This document shows, piece by piece, positions 49,310-58,189 of a stretch of 64,000 bases of DNA. A program made the position numbers and the translations under genes. This DNA comes from Oceanisphaera litoralis. GTDB lineage: Bacteria; Pseudomonadota; Gammaproteobacteria; Enterobacterales; Aeromonadaceae. The notes beneath the pieces were generated by a model. The model did no database searches. It was not told the origin of the DNA and saw nothing but the letters and a program-made list of their open reading frames with translations. Each line of letters begins with the position of its first letter. Within the stretch, counting starts at the first letter, position 1. The stretch lies in the NCBI RefSeq assembly GCF_016907015.1, contig NZ_JAFBBE010000003.1, positions 39,028-103,027 on the forward strand, read 5' to 3'.

Positions 49310-49598
49310 GTCAACTACCCCGCCATGAATGACGGGGCTTGTGAAAACAAGCCAGGTTGACCAGGGTAAGCTGGCTAGTTAATGGTCAGCTACGTTATCC
49401 ATAGGTCGTTAAGACCCACTCCGGGATGCTTCCTTAGTCCCGGACTCTGGAAGGGATTGATCACGCTGGCGAAAGGTAAAGCGCCGAAGGTCTTTCTCGC
49501 TACTGCATAGTAGGAGCCGGTGGATAACATTCCCGAGGGGAGAAGGACACACGTCCTCGTTACCAGGCCCGTAAGGGCATTAATAGGGAGAAAATAGC
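49310..49598 (+). ncRNA. omega-RNA (HEARO-type guide RNA) of IscB
   Basis: Geneless 290-nt region directly upstream of iscB, where the guide RNA is encoded in known IscB loci. Several stable hairpins are visible: the element-end hairpin, GCTTG/CAAGC with loop TGAAAA, TCCGGGA/TCCCGGA around tgcttccttag, GGCG/CGCC, and AGGAC/GTCCT near 49540. The guide would be the roughly 16 nt just left of the first hairpin (about 49302-49317). Confidence 0.72.
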
Positions 49599-50945
49599 AT
49601 GGCTGTTTTCGTATTGGATAAACAAAAAAGGCCGTTGATGCCCTGTAGCGAAAAGCGGGCCCGCTTGTTGCTCAGTCGCGGCCGGGCGGTGGTGGTCAGC
49701 CAGGTACCGTTCGCCATTCGGTTGAAAGACCGGGTGGATGGCGAGCGGCAACCGCTGCGGGTCAAGTTCGATCCGGGCAGCAAAACCTCCGGGGTCGCGG
49801 TGGTACGCGAAGCGGTGGATAACCGTAAGGTCCTGACGGTATTGATGTTGATGGAGCTGGTGCATCGCGGTGCCCAGATCAAGAAGGCATTGCAACAGCG
49901 GGCCGGGCACCGTCGCCGTCGCCGGAGTCAGAACCTGCGGCACCGTGCCCCGCGCTTTAATAACCGCACCAGGAGCAAGGGCTGGTTGCCGCCGTCATTG
50001 CAGCACCGGGTCGATACGCAACTGGCCTGGTTGGGTAAGATATGCAAACTGGCGTCGATCACTTCGGTGGACATGGAGCGGGTGCGCTTTGATATGCAGT
50101 TGATGGACAACCCCGAGATCAGCGGAATTGAATATCAGCAAGGCACGCTGCAAGGCTACGAAATACGCGAATATTTGCTGGAGAAATGGGGCCGGGAATG
50201 TGCCTATTGTGGCGATAAAGATATTCCGCTCCAGGTCGAACACATCGTGGCAAAAGGGCTGAAGGGCAGTAATCGGGTGAGTAACCTGACCATGGCCTGC
50301 CAGGCCTGCAACCAGGAAAAAGATCGGCAGTCACTGGAAATCTTCTTTGCAACGAGCAAGGCACTGGCCCGGCGCCTCAAGGCCAATAAGCTGTCCGGTC
50401 CGGCTCGCCTAGAGCGGGTGCTGAAGCAGATGAAGCGGCCACTGCATGACGCGGCGGCGGTCAATGCCACGCGCTGGGCGTTGTACCGTGCCTTGTGCGC
50501 CACCGGCTTGCCGGTCAGCACCGGCAGTGGCGGCCAGACCAAGTTTAACCGGTGTCAGCTGGGGATTCCCAAAACCCATGCCCTGGATGCGGTGTGTGTT
50601 GGTGAGGTAGATGTGGTCAAGGACTGGCAGAAGCCGACGCTGGTGATCAAGGCCATGGGTCGGGGCAGTTATCAGCGCACCACCCTGAATAAATACGGTT
50701 TTCCGCGTGGCTACCTGATGAACGCCAAAAAAGTACATGGCTTCCAGACGGGTGATATGGTGCGAGCGACCGTGCCAACAGGCCGAAAAGCCGGGGTGCA
50801 TCAAGGTCGAGTGGCCATCCGGGCAACTGGCAATTTTAATATTCAAACAGCAAATGGCCCGGTGCAAGGCATTAGCTGGAAACACTGTGCGCTCATTCAA
50901 CGAGGAAATGGCTATGGCTACCACCAGACCCCTGCTGTTCGCTGA
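49599..50945 (+). CDS. iscB: RNA-guided DNA endonuclease IscB
   Basis: 448 residues. PLMP domain at the N-terminus (MAVFVLDKQKRPLMPCSEKR); RuvC-I with Asp58 (KFDPGSKTSG); Arg-rich bridge helix near 100-123 (GHRRRRRSQNLRHR); RuvC-II with Glu160 (VDMERV); HNH with CAYC (201-204), EH at 214-215 and CQAC (234-237); RuvC-III HALDAV (327-332); C-terminal target-adjacent-motif region. All catalytic residues of the Cas9 ancestor are present, so it is likely active with the upstream omega-RNA. Confidence 0.95.
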   Translation: MAVFVLDKQKRPLMPCSEKRARLLLSRGRAVVVSQVPFAIRLKDRVDGERQPLRVKFDPGSKTSGVAVVREAVDNRKVLTVLMLMELVHRGAQIKKALQQRAGHRRRRRSQNLRHRAPRFNNRTRSKGWLPPSLQHRVDTQLAWLGKICKLASITSVDMERVRFDMQLMDNPEISGIEYQQGTLQGYEIREYLLEKWGRECAYCGDKDIPLQVEHIVAKGLKGSNRVSNLTMACQACNQEKDRQSLEIFFATSKALARRLKANKLSGPARLERVLKQMKRPLHDAAAVNATRWALYRALCATGLPVSTGSGGQTKFNRCQLGIPKTHALDAVCVGEVDVVKDWQKPTLVIKAMGRGSYQRTTLNKYGFPRGYLMNAKKVHGFQTGDMVRATVPTGRKAGVHQGRVAIRATGNFNIQTANGPVQGISWKHCALIQRGNGYGYHQTPAVR

Positions 50946-51027
50946 TAAAAGAAACAGTGCAGCGTGCTTACGCACGGTGCATTATCCCTCCCCGTCATGA
51001 ATGACGGGGCTTCCCATGCATTTTTTG

Positions 51028-51038
51028 GTGAATATAGT
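51028..51038. repeat. 11-bp direct repeat, right copy, at the IscB element
   Basis: GTGAATATAGT, 18 bases after the right-end hairpin. Confidence 0.65.
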
Positions 51039-51104
51039 GCAAGATTGCCGGTGAGGGCTTACCCGGTCGCCCCACCGGTCTGAAAGTACATCACCGACTG
51101 CCCC

Positions 51105-52559
51105 TTATCGGGTATCCGCTCCCGATGTTGTTTGTGCTTCGGGCGTGATGGCAGCATCACCCGCAAGATGCCGTACATTGGAGGCAAAGCGTCGATCCGG
51201 ATGTTGTTTGGCCTGATACATGGCGTCATCGGCGTGCCCTAACAGGGTAGCGGCATCGGTGCCATTTTCGGGGTACAGACTGCTCCCCAGACTACCGCTG
51301 ATGCATACCGACTGGTTGGCGATGACAAAGGGTTGTTGCAGGATATCCAGTATACGGTCGGCAACCAGATCGATCTCTCCGGCATGACCAATATGCTCCA
51401 GCACTATCACGAACTCGTCTCCGCCCAGGCGGGCCACGGTATCGATCTCACGAACACAAGATAACAGCCGCTTGGCCACCATTTGCAACAGGACGTCTCC
51501 GGCGGCATGTCCCAGTGTGTCATTGACCGCTTTAAAGCCGTCCAGGTCAATAAACAGCACCGCTATCCGGCCCTGATGTCGTTTTGCGTGACTCAGTGCA
51601 TGTTCCAGCCGGTCCATCAACAAAGTACGGCTGGGCAAGGCGGTCAGCGCATCATGGTAAGCCCGCTCAAGTTGCTCGCGGGTGTCTTCTGTCTTCCACA
51701 TCCAGAGCAGGCTCCCCCCCATCAGCACAATAAGCAGGATGAGAGCAAAAAAACCCATCAGGACCTGTTTCTGTTGTTCGGCCTTTCGCCCTCCTCCCAG
51801 CCATTTTTCATGTAGTTGCTGAAAGGTGCCGTTGCGTTTCAGGATGGCCAGCCCCTGGTTGATTTGCGCCAGCAGCTCCCGGTTACCTTTGCCAACCGCA
51901 AAGCTATAGGAATAAGGCGATGAAATAGAGCCGGCAAGCACCAGGTTCGTCAGTTTGTGTTGCTGAACCTGGTACATCCCTATGCTTTGCAAGCCGACAA
52001 CAGCGTCGTGCCGTCCGGCCGCCAACCGCCTTAATCCGGCGGTGATATCCGCCACCGTTACCGTTTTCAGCTCCGGGGACAGATTGAGCAAATAATACCG
52101 TGAAAAGTCGCCCGCTATGGTGATGACTTCCTTGTTATGTAAGTTATGTAAATCATCAAGAGAATAGATCTCGGTATCGTCGGCTCGAACGAACATGGCG
52201 ATAGGTGATACATGATGAGGTTCGGCGAAATCGTATAACAACTGTCGCTCCGGTGACGATATCATGGTCGCCATATCGACCTCCCCGGTCTTGAGCCGGC
52301 CCGGTATCTCCTTCCAGGGCATGGCCCGGAATTCCACATCGAACCCCATGACTTCACCGATTTGGCGAATGAGCTCGATATTGAAGCCGATGACCTGATG
52401 GGAGCTGTCGTTTGCTTCGAAGGGAAGTGACTGCTGATTCAGTGCGTAGATATGGACAGGGCGATGGGCTGCGTGGGATGCCGAGGTAACGAGCAACAAT
52501 AAAAATGCCGGTATCACCGTCTGCGAACTGCGAGACAGGATATTCAATAATGTGCACAT
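51105..52559 (-). CDS. diguanylate cyclase with periplasmic solute-binding sensor
   Basis: 484 residues from ATG at 52559. A signal peptide (ending ASHA-AH) leads to a periplasmic SBP_bac_3 domain (residues 30-255) of the amino-acid-binding type. One helix (VLMGFFALILLIVLMGGSLL) and a cytoplasmic GGDEF domain follow. The active site is RLGGDEFVIVLE; REID five residues before GGDEF is the RxxD product-inhibition site. It makes cyclic di-GMP, probably in response to a small solute. No EAL domain. Confidence 0.92.
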   Translation of the reverse strand: MCTLLNILSRSSQTVIPAFLLLLVTSASHAAHRPVHIYALNQQSLPFEANDSSHQVIGFNIELIRQIGEVMGFDVEFRAMPWKEIPGRLKTGEVDMATMISSPERQLLYDFAEPHHVSPIAMFVRADDTEIYSLDDLHNLHNKEVITIAGDFSRYYLLNLSPELKTVTVADITAGLRRLAAGRHDAVVGLQSIGMYQVQQHKLTNLVLAGSISSPYSYSFAVGKGNRELLAQINQGLAILKRNGTFQQLHEKWLGGGRKAEQQKQVLMGFFALILLIVLMGGSLLWMWKTEDTREQLERAYHDALTALPSRTLLMDRLEHALSHAKRHQGRIAVLFIDLDGFKAVNDTLGHAAGDVLLQMVAKRLLSCVREIDTVARLGGDEFVIVLEHIGHAGEIDLVADRILDILQQPFVIANQSVCISGSLGSSLYPENGTDAATLLGHADDAMYQAKQHPDRRFASNVRHLAGDAAITPEAQTTSGADTR

Positions 52560-53068
52560 CACCGGGGATACCCGGCTGGATATGAATATAGCCACTAGCA
52601 CTGCTCCCGATACCTTAGCTTCGTGTTTTATTGTTTTTCTGGCTTATTGTTTTCTGGCTGTTCGCGTCGCGACCACTGCCACACCCTGTTACCGGTGCAT
52701 ATCCTACCTTGAACCGGGCGCTATTATTGTTACGCACCACACAAGAATTATCATTTTGACATAAAGAAAATCATTTTTCATTGCAATGCGGGGCTGGACA
52801 GACAGCAGACCATGGCCGACAAGGTCAGCAGCGTGCAGGAAAAGCGCTGAATTCGCGTAAAACAACACCATTTCAGTGTTTTATCCTGCCTGGTCTCGAA
52901 CTTCCCCGGGGCTGTACGAAGAAAAACAGACGTTTATGCTGTCTTCGAGCCATGAACCTTCACCCCATGAACCTTCAGCCCATAAATCAAGGCCGTTTAC
53001 TTGTCTGCTCCGGCTGTTTAGACTTCTGCTCCCCTTTCTGTTGGTATTTCCATTCTGTTGGTATTTCC
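52560..53068. other. repeat-rich gap upstream of the DEAD-box gene
   Basis: 509 bp. It contains TTGACA at 52756-52761 without a good -10, two copies of a 15-bp unit (catgaaccttcacccc-like, about 52950-52982) and a 17-bp tandem duplication (tctgttggtatttccat, 53037-53070) ending at the start codon. The frame is open from 52781, but this part has no protein-like character. No gene supported. Confidence 0.6.
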
Positions 53069-54346
53069 ATGACCTTTGCCGAGCTCAAGCTTCACCCTGA
53101 TCTGCTGGCCGCCTTGCCCAGCCAGTATCAGCAGCCCACCCGCATCCAGCAGCTGGCCATTCCGGTGGCCCTGACCGGTCAGGATGTGCTGGCGCTGGCC
53201 CGGACCGGCAGTGGCAAGACCCTGGCTTTCGGTTTGCCTCTGTTGCAGCAAATAAAGTTGCAGCAAGCAAAATTGCAGCAAGCAAAATTGCAGCAAACAA
53301 AGCAGGACGAGGCCGCCCCCCAGGCGCTGGTGCTGGTGCTGGTGCCCACCCGCGAGTTGGCCACACAGATAAGTACCGTGCTGCAGCCGTTGGCGCAAGC
53401 CATGGCACTGAAACTGGTCATCCTGTGTGGCGGGATTGAGCAGGAAAAGCAGATCGCCGCGCTGGCCACGGGCCCGCAACTGTTGGTGGCCACGCCCGGT
53501 CGCCTGCTCGACTTGCTGGAACAACAGCTGCTGATCCCGGATACCATCACGCATCTGGTGCTGGACGAGGCCGATCGCCTGCTGGAAATGGGCTTCTGGC
53601 CCGACATTCAGCGGATCTTGGCCAGGCTGCCCGTGCAGCGGCAAAGTCTGCTGTTTTCGGCGACCCTGCCCGCCGAGCTGGAGGAAATTGCCAGCCGGTT
53701 GCTTATCGACCCCCGCCGTATCGAGGCCCATGCCGGCAACAGCCTGGTAGATGAGGTTGAACAACGTTGTTATCTGGTCAACAAGGGCAGCAAGGCCCAG
53801 GCGCTGATCGGCTTGCTTAAACAAGATATCTGGTCACAGGTGCTGGTGTTTATCAATGCGCGGGACAGCGCCGATGCCCTGGCCAAAAAACTGAACAAGG
53901 CCGGCATCGATGCCGCCGCCCTGCACGGCAACAAGGATCAACAGGTGCGGGAACAGACGCTGAACGAGTTTAAAACCGGTCGCTTGCGGGTACTGGTGGC
54001 CACCGATTTGCTGGCCCGGGGCATAGATGTGACGGCGCTGCCGGTGGTCTTCAACCTGGACCTGCCCACCAGCGCACCTGTCTATGTACACAGGGTTGGC
54101 CGTACCGCCCGGGCCGGTCGCAGTGGTCTGGCCATTTCCCTGGTGTGCCACGCCGAGGCAGAGGCGCTGGCGGCGATACGTACGCTGACCGGTTCCGAGT
54201 TGCCGCTGCACGCGCTGGAAGGCTTCCCGGTCACGGATCGGGTTGCCAGCGGCGAGCGCAAGCGTCCACCGCGCGACAAACAGGCCAACCGCCGCAGCGC
54301 CGGCAAGCGCAGCATCAAGCAGTTCAAAAGCAACTCGTCACGTTGA
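53069..54346 (+). CDS. DEAD-box ATP-dependent RNA helicase, RhlE-like
   Basis: 425 residues from ATG at 53069 (MTFAELKLHPDLLAALPSQY). Q motif PTRIQQLAIP, motif I ARTGSGKT, PTRELA, DEAD in VLDEADRLLEMGF, SAT, and motif VI HRVGRTARAG. A basic C-terminal tail ends KRSIKQFKSNSSR. The insertion KLQQAKLQQAKLQQTKQ after motif I is a repeat expansion. It remodels RNA, probably ribosome precursors. The exact subfamily is uncertain. Confidence 0.92.
   Translation: MTFAELKLHPDLLAALPSQYQQPTRIQQLAIPVALTGQDVLALARTGSGKTLAFGLPLLQQIKLQQAKLQQAKLQQTKQDEAAPQALVLVLVPTRELATQISTVLQPLAQAMALKLVILCGGIEQEKQIAALATGPQLLVATPGRLLDLLEQQLLIPDTITHLVLDEADRLLEMGFWPDIQRILARLPVQRQSLLFSATLPAELEEIASRLLIDPRRIEAHAGNSLVDEVEQRCYLVNKGSKAQALIGLLKQDIWSQVLVFINARDSADALAKKLNKAGIDAAALHGNKDQQVREQTLNEFKTGRLRVLVATDLLARGIDVTALPVVFNLDLPTSAPVYVHRVGRTARAGRSGLAISLVCHAEAEALAAIRTLTGSELPLHALEGFPVTDRVASGERKRPPRDKQANRRSAGKRSIKQFKSNSSR
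53243..53302. repeat. 15-bp tandem repeat in the DEAD-box gene
   Basis: Four units of ttgcagcaagcaaaa starting at 53243, 53258, 53273 and 53288, encoding LQQAK-type pentapeptides between motif I and PTRELA. Confidence 0.93.
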
Positions 54347-54445
54347 AGGGTCACGCTGCTGCACACTGCTGCACGCTGCTGCACACTGCTGAATGATAAT
54401 GATGACGTTGAATACCTTGTCCCTGATACATAAGGAAACGATGAC

Positions 54446-55276
54446 GTGAGTCTGATCGCGAGTTTACCCTGGTATGATCTGCCGCCGTTGCAGCCGGGGC
54501 TGGATGCCTTCTGGTCGGTGTTGAGGCACGAACTGCATCGATTAAGCACGTCCCGGTCGTCCAACCGCGGGCACTGGCCATTACCCGACAATCTGGATCG
54601 CCACACCCCGCTGGTCGAGCAATGGGCCCACCCCGGTCTGCTGCTCAGCCAGTGCTGCGGGCCGGATCTGTTCACCCCACCGGCGCAGGAACTGGTGCCC
54701 ATTGCCCGCCCTGTGTTCGGCGATCTCGACTGTACTCCGGGCCAGTATTTCAGTTATATCGTTTGCGCCAGCGGTCGTGAGCCCGACCGCCGTCGGTTCA
54801 CAGGCCGTCAGTCTGCCGCCTCGGGCCGTTTCGTGATCAATTCCGCCAGTTCCCGCTCCGGCTGTGCCGCCCTGTTCGAATGGGCAGGCGCCAGCGGCAT
54901 TGATTGTGACCAGGTGCTGATCAGCGGTGCCCATGCCGCCAGCCTGGCGTACCTGAGAAACGGCGCGGCGGATCTGGCGGCGATCGATGCCCACAGCTGG
55001 CCCTTGCTGGATAGCAGCGGCATCACCATCATCGGCAGAAGCACGGAGGCACCGACCCCGCCCTTCGTGATGCACAGGCAGTGCCCGGTCGCCCCACAGA
55101 TCCTGCTTGAGGCCCTGCAACATGCCATCAGACAAGCCGGCTCCCCAATCAAGATCGGTGAGGTGCTGACCACCGGCATAGAGTGCTATCAGGCCATCAC
55201 CAGCCTGGCCCCGGCATTTCCCGACAGCCTGCTCCCACCGGCCAGCAGGGCGCTGACCTGCTCGGCACTATGTTAA
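54446..55276 (+). CDS. PhnD/SsuA-type substrate-binding protein without signal peptide
   Basis: 276 residues from GTG at 54446 with AAGGAAA upstream. It has the PhnD-like pattern: FVINSASSRSGCAALFEW, then VLISGAHAASLAYLRNGAADLAAIDAHSW. Relatives bind phosphonates or phosphite for ABC uptake, but no permease or ATPase is nearby and no export signal is visible, so the role is open. 100 bp after the DEAD gene. Confidence 0.82.
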   Translation: MSLIASLPWYDLPPLQPGLDAFWSVLRHELHRLSTSRSSNRGHWPLPDNLDRHTPLVEQWAHPGLLLSQCCGPDLFTPPAQELVPIARPVFGDLDCTPGQYFSYIVCASGREPDRRRFTGRQSAASGRFVINSASSRSGCAALFEWAGASGIDCDQVLISGAHAASLAYLRNGAADLAAIDAHSWPLLDSSGITIIGRSTEAPTPPFVMHRQCPVAPQILLEALQHAIRQAGSPIKIGEVLTTGIECYQAITSLAPAFPDSLLPPASRALTCSALC

Positions 55277-55286
55277 CAACACAGGG

Positions 55287-55466
55287 TTAACGACACAGTA
55301 TTAACGAACCATCGGGCAGCAGAGAAAACGCGGTTGCCAGTTCTTTTCCTTCCCGGTTGAGCACCTGCTGCAACCACAGGGCCTGTTGATGGCTGGCCCG
55401 TTCAAGGCGAAACCGGCTCAGGTGCAGCGGAACCAGATCCAGGCTGGCGACCCTACTCCCGCCACG
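55287..55466 (-). pseudogene. C-terminal remnant of a CapA-like protein
   Basis: About 59 codons with no usable start continue in frame after the glycosyltransferase stop. The reading (SRFRLERASHQQALWLQQVL, then NREGKELATAF and LPDGSLILCR) resembles the end of CapA/poly-gamma-glutamate synthesis metallophosphatases, where F-x-L-x-RA ... WL-x-x-x-L-NRE is common. The rest of that gene is gone. Confidence 0.45.
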
Positions 55467-56543
55467 TCACCCGGGCAGGCGGCAATAATCCGGGAACACC
55501 ACATGCTGCCACAGATCACGGCACAGTGCGGCGTGATCATACCAGTCGCCGGTCAGCAGCCAGTCGACCAGCCTGGGCGCCACCTGAGGATAGGTGACCG
55601 CCGTCGCCGGTGGCAGCGCCAGCCAGGTCTCGAGCTCGTCGGCCGACAACCGGTGCATGGTCGACGCCAGGCCCAACTGGTGCAGGGTCAGCACATTGGA
55701 CTGCTGCTCGAACTGGCCATGCAGCGGCTTCAACAGCAATTTTTTCCCCAGGCTCAGCGCCTCGGAAGCCAGCTCGAAGCCGCCGTTGGATATCACCCCC
55801 GCCGCATCGGCCAGATCCCGATGAAATCCCTCTCTCGACAGCTCCCGGAAATGGATATGTCCCCTATCTTCCGCCTGCACCTCGGGGTGGTAGCAATAGA
55901 ATTCGATTTGAGGAAAAGGAGCAAGCAGAGCCTCGATGTCTGCCGGTGACTCGAACGGCAGGTAGACGATAATTTTGTTTTCACAGACGTTGTTTTCACT
56001 GACATTGTCACAGACGGCGCCCTCCGGCTGCCGGTGTTCGATGATGGGTGGCAGCAGGGAGTGACCGAAGTGATGCCAGTGTACCCCCAGTGCCACGTCC
56101 ACGGGGGCAAAGTGGCGCATCAGCAGCCTGTCTTTCAGACCTTCGTTTTGCTTGGGAATAGCGCTCTTAAAGGCGGCCTGGTGGCTTATCCCCACACAGG
56201 GCACTCTTGCCCGCCGGGCGGCCCAGGCGGTTACCGGCTCGAAGTCATTGAGCACCAGATCGTAATCGGTGACCGGCAGCGCCTTTATGTCCCGTATCAA
56301 TTGCAGCGGCCGGCTGCGCCACAGGGTTTTGGCGGCATTCACCCGTCCCCCGTGACAGACAAAGGTCAGGCCTTCCCTGATCTGGTACCGACCGAAGGGC
56401 TCCATGTCGAAATAGCCATTGGCAGTGCGGCCAGAAAACAGAAAGTCCACACTTACCCCCCTTCTGGCCAGCTCGGCGGCCATGACCCGGGCGCGGGTGA
56501 TATGACCATTGCCGGTGCCTTGCACACCGTAGAGAATACGCAT
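55467..56543 (-). CDS. glycosyltransferase, MJ1255/VC2487 family
   Basis: 358 residues with a GT-B fold. Starts MRILYGVQGTGNGHITRARV (the glycine-rich donor loop and family signature); GVISNGGFELASEALSLGKK near 260 is the second donor-binding region. The stretch DNVSENNVCENK near 185 comes from a 15-bp repeat (55976-56005). Its partner is the PAP2 phosphatase gene upstream, suggesting envelope lipid or glycan work; the substrate is unknown. Confidence 0.88.
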   Translation of the reverse strand: MRILYGVQGTGNGHITRARVMAAELARRGVSVDFLFSGRTANGYFDMEPFGRYQIREGLTFVCHGGRVNAAKTLWRSRPLQLIRDIKALPVTDYDLVLNDFEPVTAWAARRARVPCVGISHQAAFKSAIPKQNEGLKDRLLMRHFAPVDVALGVHWHHFGHSLLPPIIEHRQPEGAVCDNVSENNVCENKIIVYLPFESPADIEALLAPFPQIEFYCYHPEVQAEDRGHIHFRELSREGFHRDLADAAGVISNGGFELASEALSLGKKLLLKPLHGQFEQQSNVLTLHQLGLASTMHRLSADELETWLALPPATAVTYPQVAPRLVDWLLTGDWYDHAALCRDLWQHVVFPDYCRLPG

Positions 56544-56561
56544 GCGAACTCCTTGTGAGCC

Positions 56562-57077
56562 TCAGGACAAGAGAATCATACCGGCGACCCCGCCACCCAG
56601 CAGGGCGCCGGCGAGAATATCGCTGGGAAAGTGCACCCCAAGCAAGACCCGCGACAGGCCGACCATCAGCGCCCAGGGCAGTGCCAGCAGACCCCATGTC
56701 CCCAAGTGCCCCACCGCCAGCACCGCCATCAGGAAGGCGGCGGCGGTATGACCGGAAGGCAGGCTGAAGGTGTCGGAAGGTTGGATATAGGACTGACATC
56801 CGGCAAGGGCCGCCGCGGGCCGGCGACGCCGGCAGGTATTCTTGATGGCCAGGTAGCAGGGCAGTTCGAGGGCGAAGGCCAGCAGCGCGTCCCCCACATA
56901 CTGCTGCAGGTGGGGCAGATGACTGAACCAAAACACCAGGCCCAGCATCGCATAGGGCGGCCCGTCCCCGGTACGGGAGATCCAGCGGGATATGCAGGCC
57001 CATTGTCGCCAGTAGCCATGGGACTGGCTCTTCTGAAACAACAAGTGATCCCATCTGGTCAGTCTATCCAGACTCAT
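56562..57077 (-). CDS. PAP2-family membrane phosphatase
   Basis: 171 residues from ATG at 57077 with AAGGAGG upstream; the longer frame is a shadow. The three acid-phosphatase motifs are present: KNTCRRRRPAA (K-x6-RP), PSGHTAA and SRVLLGVHFPSD (SR-x5-H-x3-D). About five helices. It would dephosphorylate undecaprenyl diphosphate or phosphatidylglycerophosphate. 18 bp before the glycosyltransferase. Confidence 0.93.
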   Translation of the reverse strand: MSLDRLTRWDHLLFQKSQSHGYWRQWACISRWISRTGDGPPYAMLGLVFWFSHLPHLQQYVGDALLAFALELPCYLAIKNTCRRRRPAAALAGCQSYIQPSDTFSLPSGHTAAAFLMAVLAVGHLGTWGLLALPWALMVGLSRVLLGVHFPSDILAGALLGGGVAGMILLS

Positions 57078-57206
57078 AGCGACTCCTCCTTGTTTCGGAC
57101 AACAGTAAGCGTCGCATATGTCAGGGTCGTGATCCCTGATTGACAGCTTGATGACATATCCGGATCGAACGGGCAGTGGTAGCCTTATCGCCATCGGCTC
57201 GCTAAA

Positions 57207-58187
57207 ATGACGCCCCTGTTTCGCCTGCCCGAGAACCTCATGGATGTCTCCGCCCTGCCCGTCTTTTACCACCAACTGCATCAGGCTCTGGATCTCGGCC
57301 TGAAGGAACACCCCGATGACATCCGGCGGCTGTTTCATGGCCGTGGGCGCCGCTGGCCGGGGCTGGAGCAATTGACCGCAGACTGGCTGGATGGTCAACT
57401 GCTGGTGTCCCTGTTCAGGGAACCTGAGCCCGCGTTTCTGGCCGGGCTGAACGCCCTGCTGCAGACCCTGACCGAGCAAGACATCTGGCAACAGAGTGGT
57501 GCCCGCGCCCTCTTGCTGCAACACCGCAGCCGGGAAGGCGCCCCGGTAGAGGTATTATGGGGAACCCTTGAGCCGCGCCCTCAGGTAAGGGAACAGGGTC
57601 TGCGCTATCAGCTGGAGCTGGGTCGCAACCAGAACCACGGGCTCTTTCTCGACATGCGCCTCGGCCGGCGCTGGGTGCAGCAACAGGCACAGGGAAAGCG
57701 GGTACTGAACCTGTTTGCCTATACCTGTGGTTTTTCGGTGGCGGCGCTCGAAGGGGGGGCCGAGCTGGTCGTCAATCTGGATATGGCCAGGGCAGCATTG
57801 AGCCGGGGCCGGGACAATCACCGACTGAATCATCACGATCTGAGCAAGGTAACCTTTCTCGGTCATGAGTTGTTCAAGTCCTGGGGCAAGGTACGCAAGC
57901 TGGGACCTTATGATCTGATCATCATAGACCCGCCCTCGTTCCAGAAAGGCAGCTTTGCCCTGACTCAGGACTATCACAAGATCTTGCGCCGCCTGCCCGA
58001 GTTGCTGACCGCAAGCGGCCAGGTGCTGGCCTGTGTCAACGATCCGGATATTCCCAGCCGGTTCCTGATCGACAACATGGCCGAGCAGGCGCCGGCATTA
58101 CGCTTTGTCGAGCGGCTGGATAACCCGCCCGAGTTTGAAGACACGGACCCGGAAGCCGGGCTCAAGGCCCTGGTGTTCGGGCGCTAA
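57207..58187 (+). CDS. class I SAM-dependent methyltransferase, RlmI/RlmK-like
   Basis: 326 residues (a start at 57240, MDVSALPVFY, is equally plausible). A variable N-terminal domain precedes the catalytic part: RNQNHGLFLDMRLGR, SAM-binding VLNLFAYTCGFSVAALEGGA, and IIDPPSFQKGSF. This matches the COG1092 rRNA methyltransferases that modify 23S rRNA. The missing PUA-like N-terminus makes the exact target uncertain. Confidence 0.85.
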   Translation: MTPLFRLPENLMDVSALPVFYHQLHQALDLGLKEHPDDIRRLFHGRGRRWPGLEQLTADWLDGQLLVSLFREPEPAFLAGLNALLQTLTEQDIWQQSGARALLLQHRSREGAPVEVLWGTLEPRPQVREQGLRYQLELGRNQNHGLFLDMRLGRRWVQQQAQGKRVLNLFAYTCGFSVAALEGGAELVVNLDMARAALSRGRDNHRLNHHDLSKVTFLGHELFKSWGKVRKLGPYDLIIIDPPSFQKGSFALTQDYHKILRRLPELLTASGQVLACVNDPDIPSRFLIDNMAEQAPALRFVERLDNPPEFEDTDPEAGLKALVFGR

Positions 58188-58189
58188 AG

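Larger units (their letters stand above)
49308..51027 (+). mobile_element. IscB (IS200/IS605-like, non-autonomous) element
   Basis: The unit holds the omega-RNA region and iscB, but no TnpA Y1 transposase. Both ends carry the same 20-nt hairpin: CCCCGCCATGAATGACGGGG at 49318-49337 and CCCCGTCATGAATGACGGGG at 50990-51009, each followed by CTT, as expected of subterminal hairpins recognised by a Y1 transposase. Boundaries are set by the flanking 11-bp repeat and are inferred. It would move only with a TnpA supplied elsewhere. Confidence 0.75.

Noticed and set aside
49310-49598. CRISPR-like array near iscB
   Set aside because: No spaced direct repeats. The structured region fits an omega-RNA, and no cas1/cas2 genes are present.
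52781-53068. N-terminal extension of the DEAD-box helicase
   Set aside because: The extra 96 residues come from repeat-rich non-coding DNA and are Cys/Arg-rich; the family start is at 53069.
54383-54410. Fur-box-like sequence (gataatgat) before the PhnD-like gene
   Set aside because: Only about half of the 19-bp consensus matches, too weak to claim iron control.
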